From positions 1-64,000 of the forward strand of contig JBBCJM010000065.1 in the NCBI GenBank assembly GCA_037190175.1: 64,000 nt of DNA, in the 5' to 3' direction. The notes beneath the pieces are model-generated. The model was not told the DNA's origin. It did no database searches and saw only the letters and a list, made by a program, of their open reading frames with translations. The DNA is from JBBCJM01 sp037190175. Lineage in GTDB: Bacteria > Pseudomonadota > Alphaproteobacteria > Rhodobacterales > Rhodobacteraceae. The position numbers were made by a program, and so were the translations under genes. Below, in pieces: positions 1-7,516 of this stretch (position 1 is the stretch's first letter; the number at the start of each line of letters is the position of its first letter).

Positions 1-33
1 GGGGGGGCCACCCCCCCCCCCGCCCCGGTAGGC

Positions 34-531
34 TCACGGGTTCAGCCGGCCCTCGGCGTCGTTCGGCACCAGCCGGTGGGGCAAATCCGGCCCCCAGCGC
101 CACAGCACGAGGTTCAGCCCGCCGGCCGGCGCGGTGCGGGCATAGCTGGGCACCCGCAGCCCGGCGAAGCCGGCGGCGATCAGGCGGCGGGCGAAGCCCT
201 GCGTCGGCGCCTCGCCGTCGCGCATCGCCAGCCGCCAGTCGTCGGTGGCAAGGGCGGCCGGGGTCATCCCCCATTCCGCCAGCGCCGCGGGATCGGTGCC
301 GTCCAGCACCGGGTCCAGGTCGGCCTGATAGCTGACCAGGGTGGTGGGTTGCAGCGGCCGGCCGACCTGCGCGCACTCGACCAGCGCGGTCTGCACGTCG
401 AACGAGGTATAGAGCGCCGGCACCCCGCGCGGGTTGAACCGGCCGCCGTGGCGCCGGGCCCCCTCGCCCGACAGCAGCTCGCGCGTCCAAATGGGGTTCA
501 GCGCGCGATAGACGATGGCGGTCAGGCGCAT
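34..531 (-). CDS. RES-domain toxin of a RES-Xre toxin-antitoxin pair
   Basis: A 165-residue protein beginning MRLTAIVYRAL. It is a compact RES domain: an early Arg in GARRHGGRF, then LYTS with the conserved Tyr, and ALVECA with the conserved Glu. Characterised RES toxins (MbcT, ParT, Res) degrade NAD+ or use it for ADP-ribosylation, so a growth-arresting NAD+-consuming activity is expected in the cytoplasm. Its ATG shares one base with the stop codon of the antitoxin gene, giving translational coupling in the usual antitoxin-first order. The open frame continues upstream, but that part is a shadow of the antitoxin. Only a G/C-rich low-complexity edge (1-33) follows it. Family assignment is firm; the exact chemistry is inferred. 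Confidence 0.88.
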   Translation of the reverse strand: MRLTAIVYRALNPIWTRELLSGEGARRHGGRFNPRGVPALYTSFDVQTALVECAQVGRPLQPTTLVSYQADLDPVLDGTDPAALAEWGMTPAALATDDWRLAMRDGEAPTQGFARRLIAAGFAGLRVPSYARTAPAGGLNLVLWRWGPDLPHRLVPNDAEGRLNP

Positions 532-881
532 CAGGCGTGGATGCCGGCGTCCACCGCGTCGAGGTAGTCCATCACCTCCTGCGCCCGGCCCTCCTGCACC
601 AGCGCCATCGCCGAGAGCCCGCCGAACCCGGCCAAGGGTTCCGAGCGGTACCAGGCATAGGCGATCAGGTCCGAGCCGAAGCGGGGCTGCACGCGGTTGA
701 GGATCTCCACCATCTCGCGCAGGCGGCGCTGGGTGCGGGGCTGGGCCAGCCGCTCGCGCCGCGCCACCGCGTCGCGGCCCAGCCCGGCCGAACGCGCCAC
801 GTCGTCGACCGTGGTCATCAGCCCCTCGGCGATGCGGCGGGGCGAGAACAGGGCATCGTCGGTGACACGGGCAAGGTTCAT
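531..881 (-). CDS. Xre/MbcA/ParS-type antitoxin (DUF2384 C-terminus)
   Basis: A 116-residue protein starting MNLARVTDD. The N-terminal half is a helix-turn-helix-like region (TTVDDVARSAGLGRDAVARR). The C-terminal half matches the MbcA/ParS/Xre toxin-binding domain (FGSDLIAYAWYRSEPL and AQEVMDYLDAVDAG). It neutralises the RES toxin encoded immediately downstream and probably represses the operon. The open frame extends to 941, but I chose the ATG at 881 because a GGAG lies about 8 bases upstream and the extra residues are encoded by the palindrome at 890-929, which looks like non-coding operator DNA. Confidence 0.87.
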   Translation of the reverse strand: MNLARVTDDALFSPRRIAEGLMTTVDDVARSAGLGRDAVARRERLAQPRTQRRLREMVEILNRVQPRFGSDLIAYAWYRSEPLAGFGGLSAMALVQEGRAQEVMDYLDAVDAGIHA

Positions 882-889
882 GGCCGGAC

Positions 890-929
890 TCCACGGGTTC
901 TGACGCAATATCGCGTCGGAACCCGTGGA
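890..929. promoter_or_regulatory. Large palindrome before the antitoxin gene, candidate TA operator
   Basis: Arms of 17 bases (890-906 and 913-929) pair with one mismatch around a 6-base loop. The arms contain CCACGGGTTC and GAACCCGTGG. It fills the gap between the end of the upstream cyclophilin gene (938) and the antitoxin start (881). Xre-type antitoxins commonly autorepress through palindromes at the operon promoter, so an operator role is inferred. It could also act as a terminator for the cyclophilin genes, although there is no T-run. Confidence 0.55.
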
Positions 930-937
930 ATGCAAGC

Positions 938-1501
938 TCACGGCGTCACCGTCACCCGCACCATGCGGTCGGCCGGGGCGGGCACCGCGCCCGACTGGCC
1001 CTGCCCGCGCTTGATGGCGTCCACCACTTCCATCCCCGAGATCACCTTGCCCACCACGGTATATTGCCCGTCGAGGAAGGTGCCCGGCGCGAACATGATG
1101 AAGAACTGCGAGTTGGCGCTGTTCGGATCCTGCGCGCGGGCCATGCCGACGATCCCGCGTTCGAAGCTCACGTCCGAGAATTCGGCCGGCAGGTCGGGCA
1201 GGTCCGACCCGCCCATGCCGGCGCGCGACAGATCGTCGCCCTTGCCGAAGCGCACGTCGCCGGTCTGGGCCATGAAGCCCTCGATCACCCGGTGGAACAC
1301 CACGCCGTCATAGGCCCCGGCCTGTGCCAGGGCCACGATCTGCTCGACATGCCGCGGCGCCTTGTCCACCAGCAGGTCGATCACCACGGTGCCCTGCGCC
1401 TGCCCGTCGATCTCGATCACCAGGTTGGGGCCGGGCCCGTCGCCCTCGGCCAGCGCGGGGGTGGCCATCAGGGCCAAGGCGAGAAGCGACTTACGCAACA
1501 T
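938..1501 (-). CDS. ppiA: Exported peptidylprolyl isomerase, cyclophilin type
   Basis: A 187-residue cyclophilin with an N-terminal signal peptide (MLRKSLLALALMATPALA, cleavage expected after ALA). It catalyses cis-trans isomerisation of prolyl bonds, here probably on periplasmic clients. Family signatures are FHRVIEGFMAQTGD, with the catalytic Arg, and NSANSQFFIMF. The gene overlaps the end of the upstream cyclophilin gene by 11 bases, so the two form an operon. Compared with that paralogue it has the extra leader and a longer C-terminal tail. The next gene downstream is the TA module, separated by a palindrome. Confidence 0.92.
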   Translation of the reverse strand: MLRKSLLALALMATPALAEGDGPGPNLVIEIDGQAQGTVVIDLLVDKAPRHVEQIVALAQAGAYDGVVFHRVIEGFMAQTGDVRFGKGDDLSRAGMGGSDLPDLPAEFSDVSFERGIVGMARAQDPNSANSQFFIMFAPGTFLDGQYTVVGKVISGMEVVDAIKRGQGQSGAVPAPADRMVRVTVTP

Positions 1502-2000
1502 CGGCGGCCACCTTCACGCTGATCATGGTGTCGGGCTCGGCCGGGGGCTCGCCGCGGGTGATGGCGTCCACATGCTCCATCCCTTCGACCACCCTTCCAT
1601 AGACGGTATATTGCCCGTTCAGGAAGTGGTTGTCCTTGAAGTTGATGAAGAACTGGCTGTTGGCGCTGTTGGGGTTCTGCGACCGCGCCGCGCCCAGCGT
1701 GCCGCGGTCGTGCGGCAGGCGGCTGAACTCGGCCGGCAGGTCGGGCAGGTCCGACCCGCCGGTGCCCGCGCGGCGGGCGTTGAAGTTCTTGCCCGTGTTG
1801 CCATGCTCCACGTCGCCGCCCTGGGCCATGAAGCCCTCGATCACCCGGTGGAACACCACCCCGTCATAGGCCCCGGCGCGGGCCAGCTCCTTCATCCGGG
1901 CGCTGTGCTGCGGGGCCACGTCGGGCAGCAGCTCGATCACCACGGTGCCGCCCTTCAGCTGCATCAGGATGGTGTTCTCGGGGTCCTTGATCTCGGCCAT
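1491..2000 (-). CDS. ppiB: Cytoplasmic peptidylprolyl isomerase, cyclophilin type
   Basis: A 169-residue cyclophilin without a signal peptide (MAEIKDPENTILMQ), so it is expected in the cytoplasm. It has the catalytic FHRVIEGFMAQGGD and NSANSQFFINF motifs and covers nearly the whole minimal cyclophilin fold. It is the first gene of a two-gene operon and overlaps the exported paralogue by 11 bases. This tandem pair of one cytoplasmic and one exported cyclophilin is common in Rhodobacterales. It is transcribed divergently from pgk, with about 150 bases of shared upstream DNA. A GAGAGGAG-like ribosome-binding site precedes the ATG. Confidence 0.92.
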   Translation of the reverse strand: MAEIKDPENTILMQLKGGTVVIELLPDVAPQHSARMKELARAGAYDGVVFHRVIEGFMAQGGDVEHGNTGKNFNARRAGTGGSDLPDLPAEFSRLPHDRGTLGAARSQNPNSANSQFFINFKDNHFLNGQYTVYGRVVEGMEHVDAITRGEPPAEPDTMISVKVAADVA

Positions 2001-2148
2001 CGGGCTCTCCTCTCAGGTCGGGCGGCACCCTAGTCGCGCCGGCGCGCAGGCGGAAGGGCAAACCTGCGTGAGCCATCCCCCGCCGGCGGGCATTGACCTG
2101 CCGGCGCGATTACGTTGGAAACGGGGCGCAGCCCGAAGGGAGGACGCC

Positions 2149-3339
2149 ATGGCCTGGAAGACGCTGGACGAGATCGACCTTCGCGGCAAGGTCGTGCTGG
2201 TGCGGGTGGACATCAACGTGCCGATGGAGGGCGGGCGGGTGACCGACACCACCCGGATCGACAAGATCGTGCCCACGGTCAGGGACATCCTGGAAAAGGG
2301 CGGCAAGCCGGTGCTCTTGGCGCATTTCGACCGGCCGAAGGGCAAGGTGGTGCCGGAGATGAGCCTTTCGCGCGTCGCGCCCGCGCTGGAGGCCGCGCTG
2401 GGGGTGAACCTGCATGTCGCCGCCGACTGCATCGGCGAGCCGGCCAGGGACGCCATCGCCGCCGCCGGGCCGGGCGAGGTGGTGCTGCTGGAGAACACCC
2501 GCTTCCACCCCGGCGAGGAGAAGAACGACCTCGCCCTCGCGGCGCAGATGGCGGCGCTGGGGGATGTCTATGTGAACGACGCCTTCTCGGCCGCGCACCG
2601 GGCCCATGCCTCGACCGAGGGGCTGGCGCATCTGCTGCCCGCGGCCGCCGGGCGGCTGATGGAGGCAGAGCTGAAGGCGCTGGACGCGGCGCTGGGCAAT
2701 CCGGTGCGCCCGGTGGTCGCCGTGGTGGGCGGCGCCAAGGTCTCGACCAAGCTCGACCTCCTCGGCAATCTGGTGGAGCGGGTGGAGCATCTGGCGATCG
2801 GCGGGGGGATGGCCAATACCTTCCTGGTCGCCAAGGGGATCGAGGTCGGCAAGTCGCTGGCCGAGCGCGACATGGCCGAGACCGCGCGCGAGATCCTCGG
2901 CAAGGCCGAGGCCGCGGGCTGCACCATCCACCTGCCGGTCGACCTGGTGGTGGCGCGCGAGTTCAAGGCCGGCGCGGCCGCCGAGGTGGTGCCGGTGGCC
3001 GAATGCCCGGCCGACGCGATGATCCTGGACGCCGGGCCGGGCACGGTGAACGCGCTGCGCGCGGTCTTCGCCCATTGCCGCACGCTGATCTGGAACGGGC
3101 CGCTGGGCGCCTTCGAGATCCCGCCCTTCGACGCCGCCACCAATGCCGCGGCGAAGGAGGCCGCCACGCTGACCCGCAACGGGCAGCTGGTCTCGGTCGC
3201 CGGGGGCGGCGACACGGTGGCGGCGCTGAACGCGGCCGGGGCGGCGGGCGACTTCACCTTCATCTCCACCGCCGGCGGGGCCTTCCTGGAATGGATGGAG
3301 GGCAAGGACCTGCCGGGGGTGGCGGCGCTGGGCGGCTGA
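2149..3339 (+). CDS. pgk: Phosphoglycerate kinase
   Basis: A 396-residue enzyme of normal bacterial length. It transfers phosphate between 1,3-bisphosphoglycerate and ADP in glycolysis and gluconeogenesis. Visible signatures are VRVDINVP (about 18-25), the GGAKVSTK nucleotide-domain motif (about 194-201), and GGGDTVAAL near the C-terminus. The usual LGRPKG is FDRPKG here. The ATG at 2149 was chosen over an upstream-extended frame because it follows a GAAGGGAGGAC ribosome-binding site and gives the family N-terminus. The class I aldolase gene follows after 83 bases, linking two adjacent glycolytic steps. Confidence 0.96.
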   Translation: MAWKTLDEIDLRGKVVLVRVDINVPMEGGRVTDTTRIDKIVPTVRDILEKGGKPVLLAHFDRPKGKVVPEMSLSRVAPALEAALGVNLHVAADCIGEPARDAIAAAGPGEVVLLENTRFHPGEEKNDLALAAQMAALGDVYVNDAFSAAHRAHASTEGLAHLLPAAAGRLMEAELKALDAALGNPVRPVVAVVGGAKVSTKLDLLGNLVERVEHLAIGGGMANTFLVAKGIEVGKSLAERDMAETAREILGKAEAAGCTIHLPVDLVVAREFKAGAAAEVVPVAECPADAMILDAGPGTVNALRAVFAHCRTLIWNGPLGAFEIPPFDAATNAAAKEAATLTRNGQLVSVAGGGDTVAALNAAGAAGDFTFISTAGGAFLEWMEGKDLPGVAALGG

Positions 3340-3368
3340 CCCCCGCGGGGTTAGCGCAAACCGGCTTG

Positions 3369-3382
3369 CCCCGCTGGCGGGG
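3369..3382. terminator. GC-rich hairpin between pgk and fbaB
   Basis: CCCCGC and GCGGGG pair perfectly across a 2-base loop, 29 bases after the pgk stop. There is no T-run, so it may attenuate or stabilise the mRNA rather than terminate. A second weak hairpin (CTGA/TCAG) lies just before the fbaB ribosome-binding site. Confidence 0.35.
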
Positions 3383-3422
3383 GCGGCGTAATCGCCCTGC
3401 TGAACCTTTCAGGGAGATCCCG

Positions 3423-4352
3423 ATGCGCGCGACCCGTACCGTCCAGCGAATCCTTGCCAATTACGAGGGCGAGACCCCCGGCGTGAAGGGCAGCCTCTGC
3501 CGGATCCTGATGGAGGGCCGGCTGGGCGGCACCGGCAAGCTGATCATCCTGCCGGTGGACCAGGGGTTCGAGCACGGGCCGGCGCGGTCCTTCGCGCCGA
3601 ACCCGGCCGGCTACGACCCGCATTACCACTATCAGCTGGCCATCGACGCGGGGCTGTCCGCCTATGCCGCGCCCTTGGGGCCGCTGGAGGCCGGGGCCGA
3701 CACCTTCGCCGGCCAGATCCCCACCATCCTGAAGGTCAACAGCGCCAATTCGCTGATGTCCGACACCGCGGGCAAGAACCAGGCCGTGACCGCCTCGGTC
3801 GACGACGCGCTGCGGCTGGGCTGCGCCGCCATCGGCTTCACCATCTACCCGGGCTCGGACATGGCGCTCGACATGTTCGAGGAGATCGTGGAGATGCGGC
3901 GCGAGGCGGCGGCCTGCGGCATCGCCACGGTGATCTGGTCCTATCCGCGCGGCGAGGCGGTGACCAAGGACGGCGAGACCGCGGTGGACGTGGGCGCCTA
4001 TGCCGCGCATATCGCGGCGCTGCTGGGCGCGCATATCATCAAGGTGAAGCTCTCGACCGACCACGTGATGCAGGGCGAGGCGCAGAAGGTCTACGACAAG
4101 CACCAGATCGACATCTCCACCCTGGCCGCGCGGGTGAAGCACTGCGTGCAGGCATCCTTCAACGGCCGGCGGATCATCGTGTTCTCGGGCGGCGCGGCCA
4201 AGGGAGCGGATGCGGTCTACGACGACGCCCGCGCGATCCTGGCCGGCGGCGGCAACGGCTCGATCATCGGGCGCAACAGCTTCCAGCGGAGCCGCGAGGA
4301 CGCGCTGGCCATGCTGGGCAAGCTGGTCGACATCTACAAGGGCAAGGCGTGA
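3423..4352 (+). CDS. fbaB: Class I fructose-bisphosphate aldolase, DhnA/FbaB type
   Basis: A 309-residue Schiff-base aldolase that interconverts fructose 1,6-bisphosphate with glyceraldehyde 3-phosphate and dihydroxyacetone phosphate. It belongs to the archaeal/DhnA-type class I family, not the metal-dependent class II. Signatures include the ILPVDQGFEHGP segment (about 42-53), the Schiff-base lysine region HIIKVKLS (about 205-211) and the phosphate-binding FSGGAAKG and NGSIIGRN loops. The start is the ATG at 3423 after a CAGGGAGATC ribosome-binding site. The stop overlaps the start of the following exported-protein gene, so the genes are probably cotranscribed. Confidence 0.94.
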   Translation: MRATRTVQRILANYEGETPGVKGSLCRILMEGRLGGTGKLIILPVDQGFEHGPARSFAPNPAGYDPHYHYQLAIDAGLSAYAAPLGPLEAGADTFAGQIPTILKVNSANSLMSDTAGKNQAVTASVDDALRLGCAAIGFTIYPGSDMALDMFEEIVEMRREAAACGIATVIWSYPRGEAVTKDGETAVDVGAYAAHIAALLGAHIIKVKLSTDHVMQGEAQKVYDKHQIDISTLAARVKHCVQASFNGRRIIVFSGGAAKGADAVYDDARAILAGGGNGSIIGRNSFQRSREDALAMLGKLVDIYKGKA

Positions 4353-4888
4353 TGTGGCGGGCGGCGGCGCTGGCCCTGCTGCTGGCGGCCCCGGCCGCGG
4401 CGCAGGAGGCGCTGCCGCCCGGCTATCCCCCGAAGATCGGCGAGATCGGCGGAACCCTGGGCGGCCAGCCGGTGGCCTGGGAGACCTTCGACTTCTCCAT
4501 CGGCGCCTTCGACGCCTCGGCCTGGTTCGACCACGTGGACGGGATCGTGCTGTCGCTGGTGGGCTATCTGCCGGGCGAGCCGGAGGGACAGACCGGCCGG
4601 CTGCTGGTGCGCGCCCGGTTCGACGGCTGGCCCGCGGCCGGGCAGGCGGCCGCCGGGGTGACGGTGGAGATCTTCGACTTCGAGATGGACGACCCCCGGC
4701 TCACCTCCGAGGGCCGCGCGGCGGAGCTGCTGCTGGACAGCGTGGCCTATGACGACGGCCCCGGCAGCGGCTATGGCAGCGCCGGCGGGGTGATCCGGGC
4801 GGAGCTTTGCGGTGTGGACGGCAACGACAGCCCCTGCCGGCCCTTCGAGGCCCGGTTCCAGACCCTGTTGCAATACAGCGGGTTGTGA
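4352..4888 (+). CDS. Exported protein of unknown function
   Basis: A 178-residue protein with a clear signal peptide (MWRAAALALLLAAPAAAQ). The mature part is acidic, rich in Gly and aromatic residues, has two Cys near the end (AELCGVDG and DSPCRPF), and no transmembrane segment. I do not recognise the family. The ATG at 4352 overlaps the fbaB stop by one base; a GTG at 4349 would add one residue. Its position between fbaB and the ftsB-like gene suggests a conserved Rhodobacterales neighbour rather than a functional link to glycolysis. Confidence 0.75.
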   Translation: MWRAAALALLLAAPAAAQEALPPGYPPKIGEIGGTLGGQPVAWETFDFSIGAFDASAWFDHVDGIVLSLVGYLPGEPEGQTGRLLVRARFDGWPAAGQAAAGVTVEIFDFEMDDPRLTSEGRAAELLLDSVAYDDGPGSGYGSAGGVIRAELCGVDGNDSPCRPFEARFQTLLQYSGL

Positions 4889-4988
4889 TCGAATCGGGGA
4901 CCGATTGCCGATTCCCTTCGCCCGCCCGCTGTGGCATGATTCGCAGGTCGCCCCCGGGCAAGAGGGGCATTCGGGCAGGACGGACGGC

Positions 4989-5291
4989 ATGAGCAGAGAG
5001 GCGCGGCGGCCGGGGCTGGCATCGCTGGTCATGGGGATCGTGGCGGTGTCCTTGGGCGCCTATTTCACCTTCGCCGCGGTGCAGGGCGAATACGGCGTGT
5101 TCCGCCAGGTGGAGATCGCCGCCGACCGCGCCGCGCTGGCGGCCGAGCGCGACCGGCTGGCCATGGAACTCGCCGCGCTGCAGAACCTCACCCGCCGGCT
5201 GTCCGACGACTACCTCGACCTCGACCTGCTGGACGAACGCGCCCGCGACGTGCTGGGCTACCTGCGCGCCGACGAGATCGTCATCCGCTGA
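4989..5291 (+). CDS. ftsB: FtsB/DivIC-family septum formation initiator
   Basis: A 100-residue bitopic protein with a short basic N-terminus, one membrane segment (about 11-28, LASLVMGIVAVSLGAYFTF) and a coiled coil rich in Ala/Leu/Glu (about 45-75). This is the FtsB/DivIC layout, which links FtsL and FtsQ in the divisome with the coiled coil in the periplasm. The start follows GCAGGACGGC. In related genomes such a gene lies directly before pdhA; here about 2.2 kb of other genes intervene. Its last 11 bases overlap the end of a convergent gene. Confidence 0.85.
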   Translation: MSREARRPGLASLVMGIVAVSLGAYFTFAAVQGEYGVFRQVEIAADRAALAAERDRLAMELAALQNLTRRLSDDYLDLDLLDERARDVLGYLRADEIVIR

Positions 5292-5664
5292 GCCCGGATG
5301 CGGTCCGGTCGTCATGGCGAAGCAGCCGGACCGTGACCAGAGCCGATGCGGCCAGCAGGAAGCTGCCCAGCGGGATGTGCAGCGCCAGATAGCCGTTGTG
5401 GCCGGCATGGACCTGAAGCCCGGCCAGCCCGAACAGGCCGACGAAGACCAGCACCGGACCGCGCCCCAGCCGGCCCGTCCAGCCGCAGAGGCAGGCCAGC
5501 ACGGCCTGGCCGAGGCCAAGCCAGGCGACCAGTTCGCCCAGCGGGCCGTGGATGCCCATGGCGAAGGAGCTCCCGCCGAAATGCTGGCCGGCCAGAACCG
5601 GCTGGGCCGACACCGCCGCCAGGTGAAGACAGGCCAGCAACTTCAGAAGGGGGATCGGTGACAC
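5281..5664 (-). CDS. Small multi-spanning membrane protein, unknown function
   Basis: A 127-residue hydrophobic protein with about four predicted membrane segments (residues near 5-25, 45-62, 70-87 and 93-112). The spacing of HFGGSSF, GHNGY and LHIPLG is reminiscent of small cytochrome- or DoxX-like membrane proteins, but I cannot assign a family. The start is a GTG at 5664. The 3' end overlaps the convergent ftsB-like gene by 11 bases. It is transcribed divergently from the adjacent TetR gene across 46 bases, so it is the most likely target of that regulator. Confidence 0.65.
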   Translation of the reverse strand: MSPIPLLKLLACLHLAAVSAQPVLAGQHFGGSSFAMGIHGPLGELVAWLGLGQAVLACLCGWTGRLGRGPVLVFVGLFGLAGLQVHAGHNGYLALHIPLGSFLLAASALVTVRLLRHDDRTASGLSG

Positions 5665-5710
5665 CGGGCAAGTCCTGTGGCAGCAAGGGGCGATGGCCGG
5701 GAAAAGTTAA

Positions 5711-6391
5711 ATGAGTGATCGCTCACCTGTCAATGCAGATACCGGAACCCCGCGCAAGGACCGGCGGGCGGCGACCCGCGAACGGCTGCTCGACGCGGCG
5801 GACCGGATCGTGCGGGCGCAGGGGGTGACTGCCGCGACCACGAAGCGGATCGCCGCCGAGGCCGGCCTGGCCGAAGGCAGCCTCTACAACCACTTCCCCG
5901 ACAAGGCGCGCCTGCTGATCCATCTGGTGATGGAGCGGATGCCGGGCATCCGCGGGATCTTCTCGCGGCTGGAGGACGAAAGCCGCCCGCTGGAGGACCG
6001 CCTGACCACCGCCCTCACCGAGATGATCGGCTTCTATGCCGAGGCCCTGCCGATCCTCGGCGGCATCTCCGCCGACCCCGAGTTGTTGCGCCTGTGCCGG
6101 ATCAGCTTTGCCGAGGCCGGAGGGCCGCAGCGGGCGCATGAGAAGCTGACGGCCATCCTGGCCCATGAGCAGGCCAGGGGGCGGCTGAAGGCGGAGGCCG
6201 ATCCGCAGGTGCTGGCCTTCCTGCTGATCGGCGCCTGCACGGAATACGCCATGCTCGCCCGCGTGCTCGGGGCGCCCCCCGGCGGGCTGACGGCGCAGGA
6301 GCACGCGGCGCGGGTGACGACGGCCCTGCGTCCCATGCTGCCCGAAGCCCCGCATCAGGAAACGACCGCCAAGGTCCGACATACGCAATAG
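5711..6391 (+). CDS. TetR-family transcriptional regulator
   Basis: A 226-residue regulator. Residues about 19-65 form the TetR helix-turn-helix (TRERLLDAADRIVRAQGV, then TKRIAAEAGLAEGSLYNHFPDK). The variable C-terminal domain would bind an unknown ligand. It is divergent from the small membrane-protein gene at 5281-5664. An imperfect palindrome overlaps its own start codon, so autoregulation is likely. The final residues are encoded right up to a tandem repeat at 6390, which may have altered the C-terminus. Confidence 0.9.
   Translation: MSDRSPVNADTGTPRKDRRAATRERLLDAADRIVRAQGVTAATTKRIAAEAGLAEGSLYNHFPDKARLLIHLVMERMPGIRGIFSRLEDESRPLEDRLTTALTEMIGFYAEALPILGGISADPELLRLCRISFAEAGGPQRAHEKLTAILAHEQARGRLKAEADPQVLAFLLIGACTEYAMLARVLGAPPGGLTAQEHAARVTTALRPMLPEAPHQETTAKVRHTQ
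5712..5725. promoter_or_regulatory. Candidate TetR operator overlapping the regulator's start codon
   Basis: TGAGTGATCGCTCA is an imperfect inverted repeat in which 12 of 14 positions are self-complementary. It begins one base into the ATG of the TetR gene. TGAGTGA/TCACTCA-like half-sites are common in TetR operators. Binding here would block translation-proximal transcription and could also affect the divergent membrane-protein promoter. The assignment is inferred from sequence and position only. Confidence 0.5.
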
Positions 6392-6447
6392 CCTGCCCAA
6401 ATGCGGCACAAAAGAGCCTGCCCAAATGCGGCACAAAAGGCCTGCCC
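6390..6447. repeat. Tandem 25-bp direct repeat, 2.3 copies
   Basis: Two exact 25-base units (6390-6414 and 6415-6439) are followed by a partial third (6440-6447). The unit includes CCTGCCCAAATGCGGCACAA. A degenerate copy may precede them in the last codons of the TetR gene. It lies between the TetR gene and a convergent unknown gene. No protein or RNA function is evident. Confidence 0.8.
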
Positions 6448-6468
6448 GCGGCCCGACCGCTGCAGCCA

Positions 6469-6495
6469 CCCTTCCCTCCACGAGGGGAGAGGGAG
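6469..6495. repeat. GC-rich hairpin element, copy 1
   Basis: CCCTTCCCTC and GAGGGGAGAGGG flank a short loop, and the core CACGAGGGGAGAGGGAGG recurs in the paired element near 11.3 kb. This is a dispersed intergenic repeat between convergent genes and could serve as a bidirectional terminator-like structure. Confidence 0.6.
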
Positions 6496-6553
6496 GTGCG
6501 AGATCTCATCCAGTGGTGCCGGTGGCCACGGTTCCACCTGAACCGATCCCGCT

Positions 6554-7285
6554 CTATCCGCACCAGCCGGTTGGGGGAGACAGGTCGGCGGGAGGCGGGA
6601 CGATTCCGGTTCCGTCATACCAGACCAGCACCTCCGGATTGCGAGACCAAGGCGCATGAGCGGGCGCGAAAACCGCCAGGCCGGCGACGAGATCATCCCC
6701 CAGATACTGGAGCCGCCCGGCTTCGAGTTCCGGCACGCGCGACATCTCGGTGCCACTGATCCGGTAGACCCTGTAGGACTGGCCACCCGTCAGCCAGTGG
6801 GGCGCGGTGAAGCCGCTGTAGAACTGGACCCCGAGAAGCGCGCTTCGGGCGATGGCCGTCACATCCTCGATGTCGTCGGCTGGAAAATACAGCTTCGGCT
6901 CGATGATACCGCGCTCGCCGAAAACCCATGTGCCTGCCGCTTCGAGAACCTCGATCCATCCGTTCCTGTCGAAGGCCCAGATATACAGGCGCCGGCTCGC
7001 GGGATCATAAGGGCCGACGGTCGATGTCCACTCCCAGATCGGGACAGGCCCGACACTGGCATCCGTCGAACCCGGGTGCAGGCTTATCCCGCGCGGCCGC
7101 GGACGGCTGACCAGCGGTTCCAGGCCATGAATGGCGACGGGGTCGGAACCTGTGGCCATGCCGATGCCCGAAGGCTGATGTTGACGGGAAATGCAATGGC
7201 CGGGTCGATCGTCGGCATGGGCACCCTGGCCAAGCAGCCCCATGATCCCGACCAGAACCAGGCTGGCCCATCCCCGGCCATGCAT
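6554..7285 (-). CDS. Putative exported protein, unknown function
   Basis: A 243-residue protein with a signal peptide (MHGRGWASLVLVGIMGLLGQ, then GAHA before the mature part). The mature region is rich in aromatic residues and Gly. It contains segments resembling a beta-structured surface protein (IWEWTSTVGPYDP, LYIWAFDRNGWIEVL, PHWLTGGQSYRVYRI), but I recognise no family. The ATG at 7285 gives an immediate signal peptide after GGGGGCGTGAAG; the frame is open further upstream to 7438. Its codon use looks less GC-extreme than the flanking pdh genes, which suggests transfer. It is convergent with the TetR gene. Confidence 0.6.
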   Translation of the reverse strand: MHGRGWASLVLVGIMGLLGQGAHADDRPGHCISRQHQPSGIGMATGSDPVAIHGLEPLVSRPRPRGISLHPGSTDASVGPVPIWEWTSTVGPYDPASRRLYIWAFDRNGWIEVLEAAGTWVFGERGIIEPKLYFPADDIEDVTAIARSALLGVQFYSGFTAPHWLTGGQSYRVYRISGTEMSRVPELEAGRLQYLGDDLVAGLAVFAPAHAPWSRNPEVLVWYDGTGIVPPPADLSPPTGWCG

Positions 7286-7477
7286 CTTCACGCCCCCGCT
7301 CAACGGCATATCCGGAACCATGCAGCAGTGTCCGCACAGCTGCAACCGGCGTGAAGCAAAGTCCGGGCCAAGCCCCCGATCCTTTCCACCGGGGCGCCAT
7401 CTCGCCAGCCTTGCACCCTCCGCATGACGCATGGGCAAATTTGCCCTCGCCCTTGTTTTTCCGATGCGCTATGGATG

Positions 7478-7491
7478 GTTTAACGTTGAAC
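7478..7491. promoter_or_regulatory. Near-palindrome upstream of pdhA
   Basis: GTTTAACGTTGAAC is self-complementary except at one symmetric pair. It sits 25 bases before the pdhA start in an unusually AT-rich stretch (from about 7440) that probably holds the pdh promoter. It may be a repressor operator; the protein that would bind it is unknown. Confidence 0.35.
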
Positions 7492-7516
7492 GATCCGCCT
7501 GGAGGGAGGACGCCCG

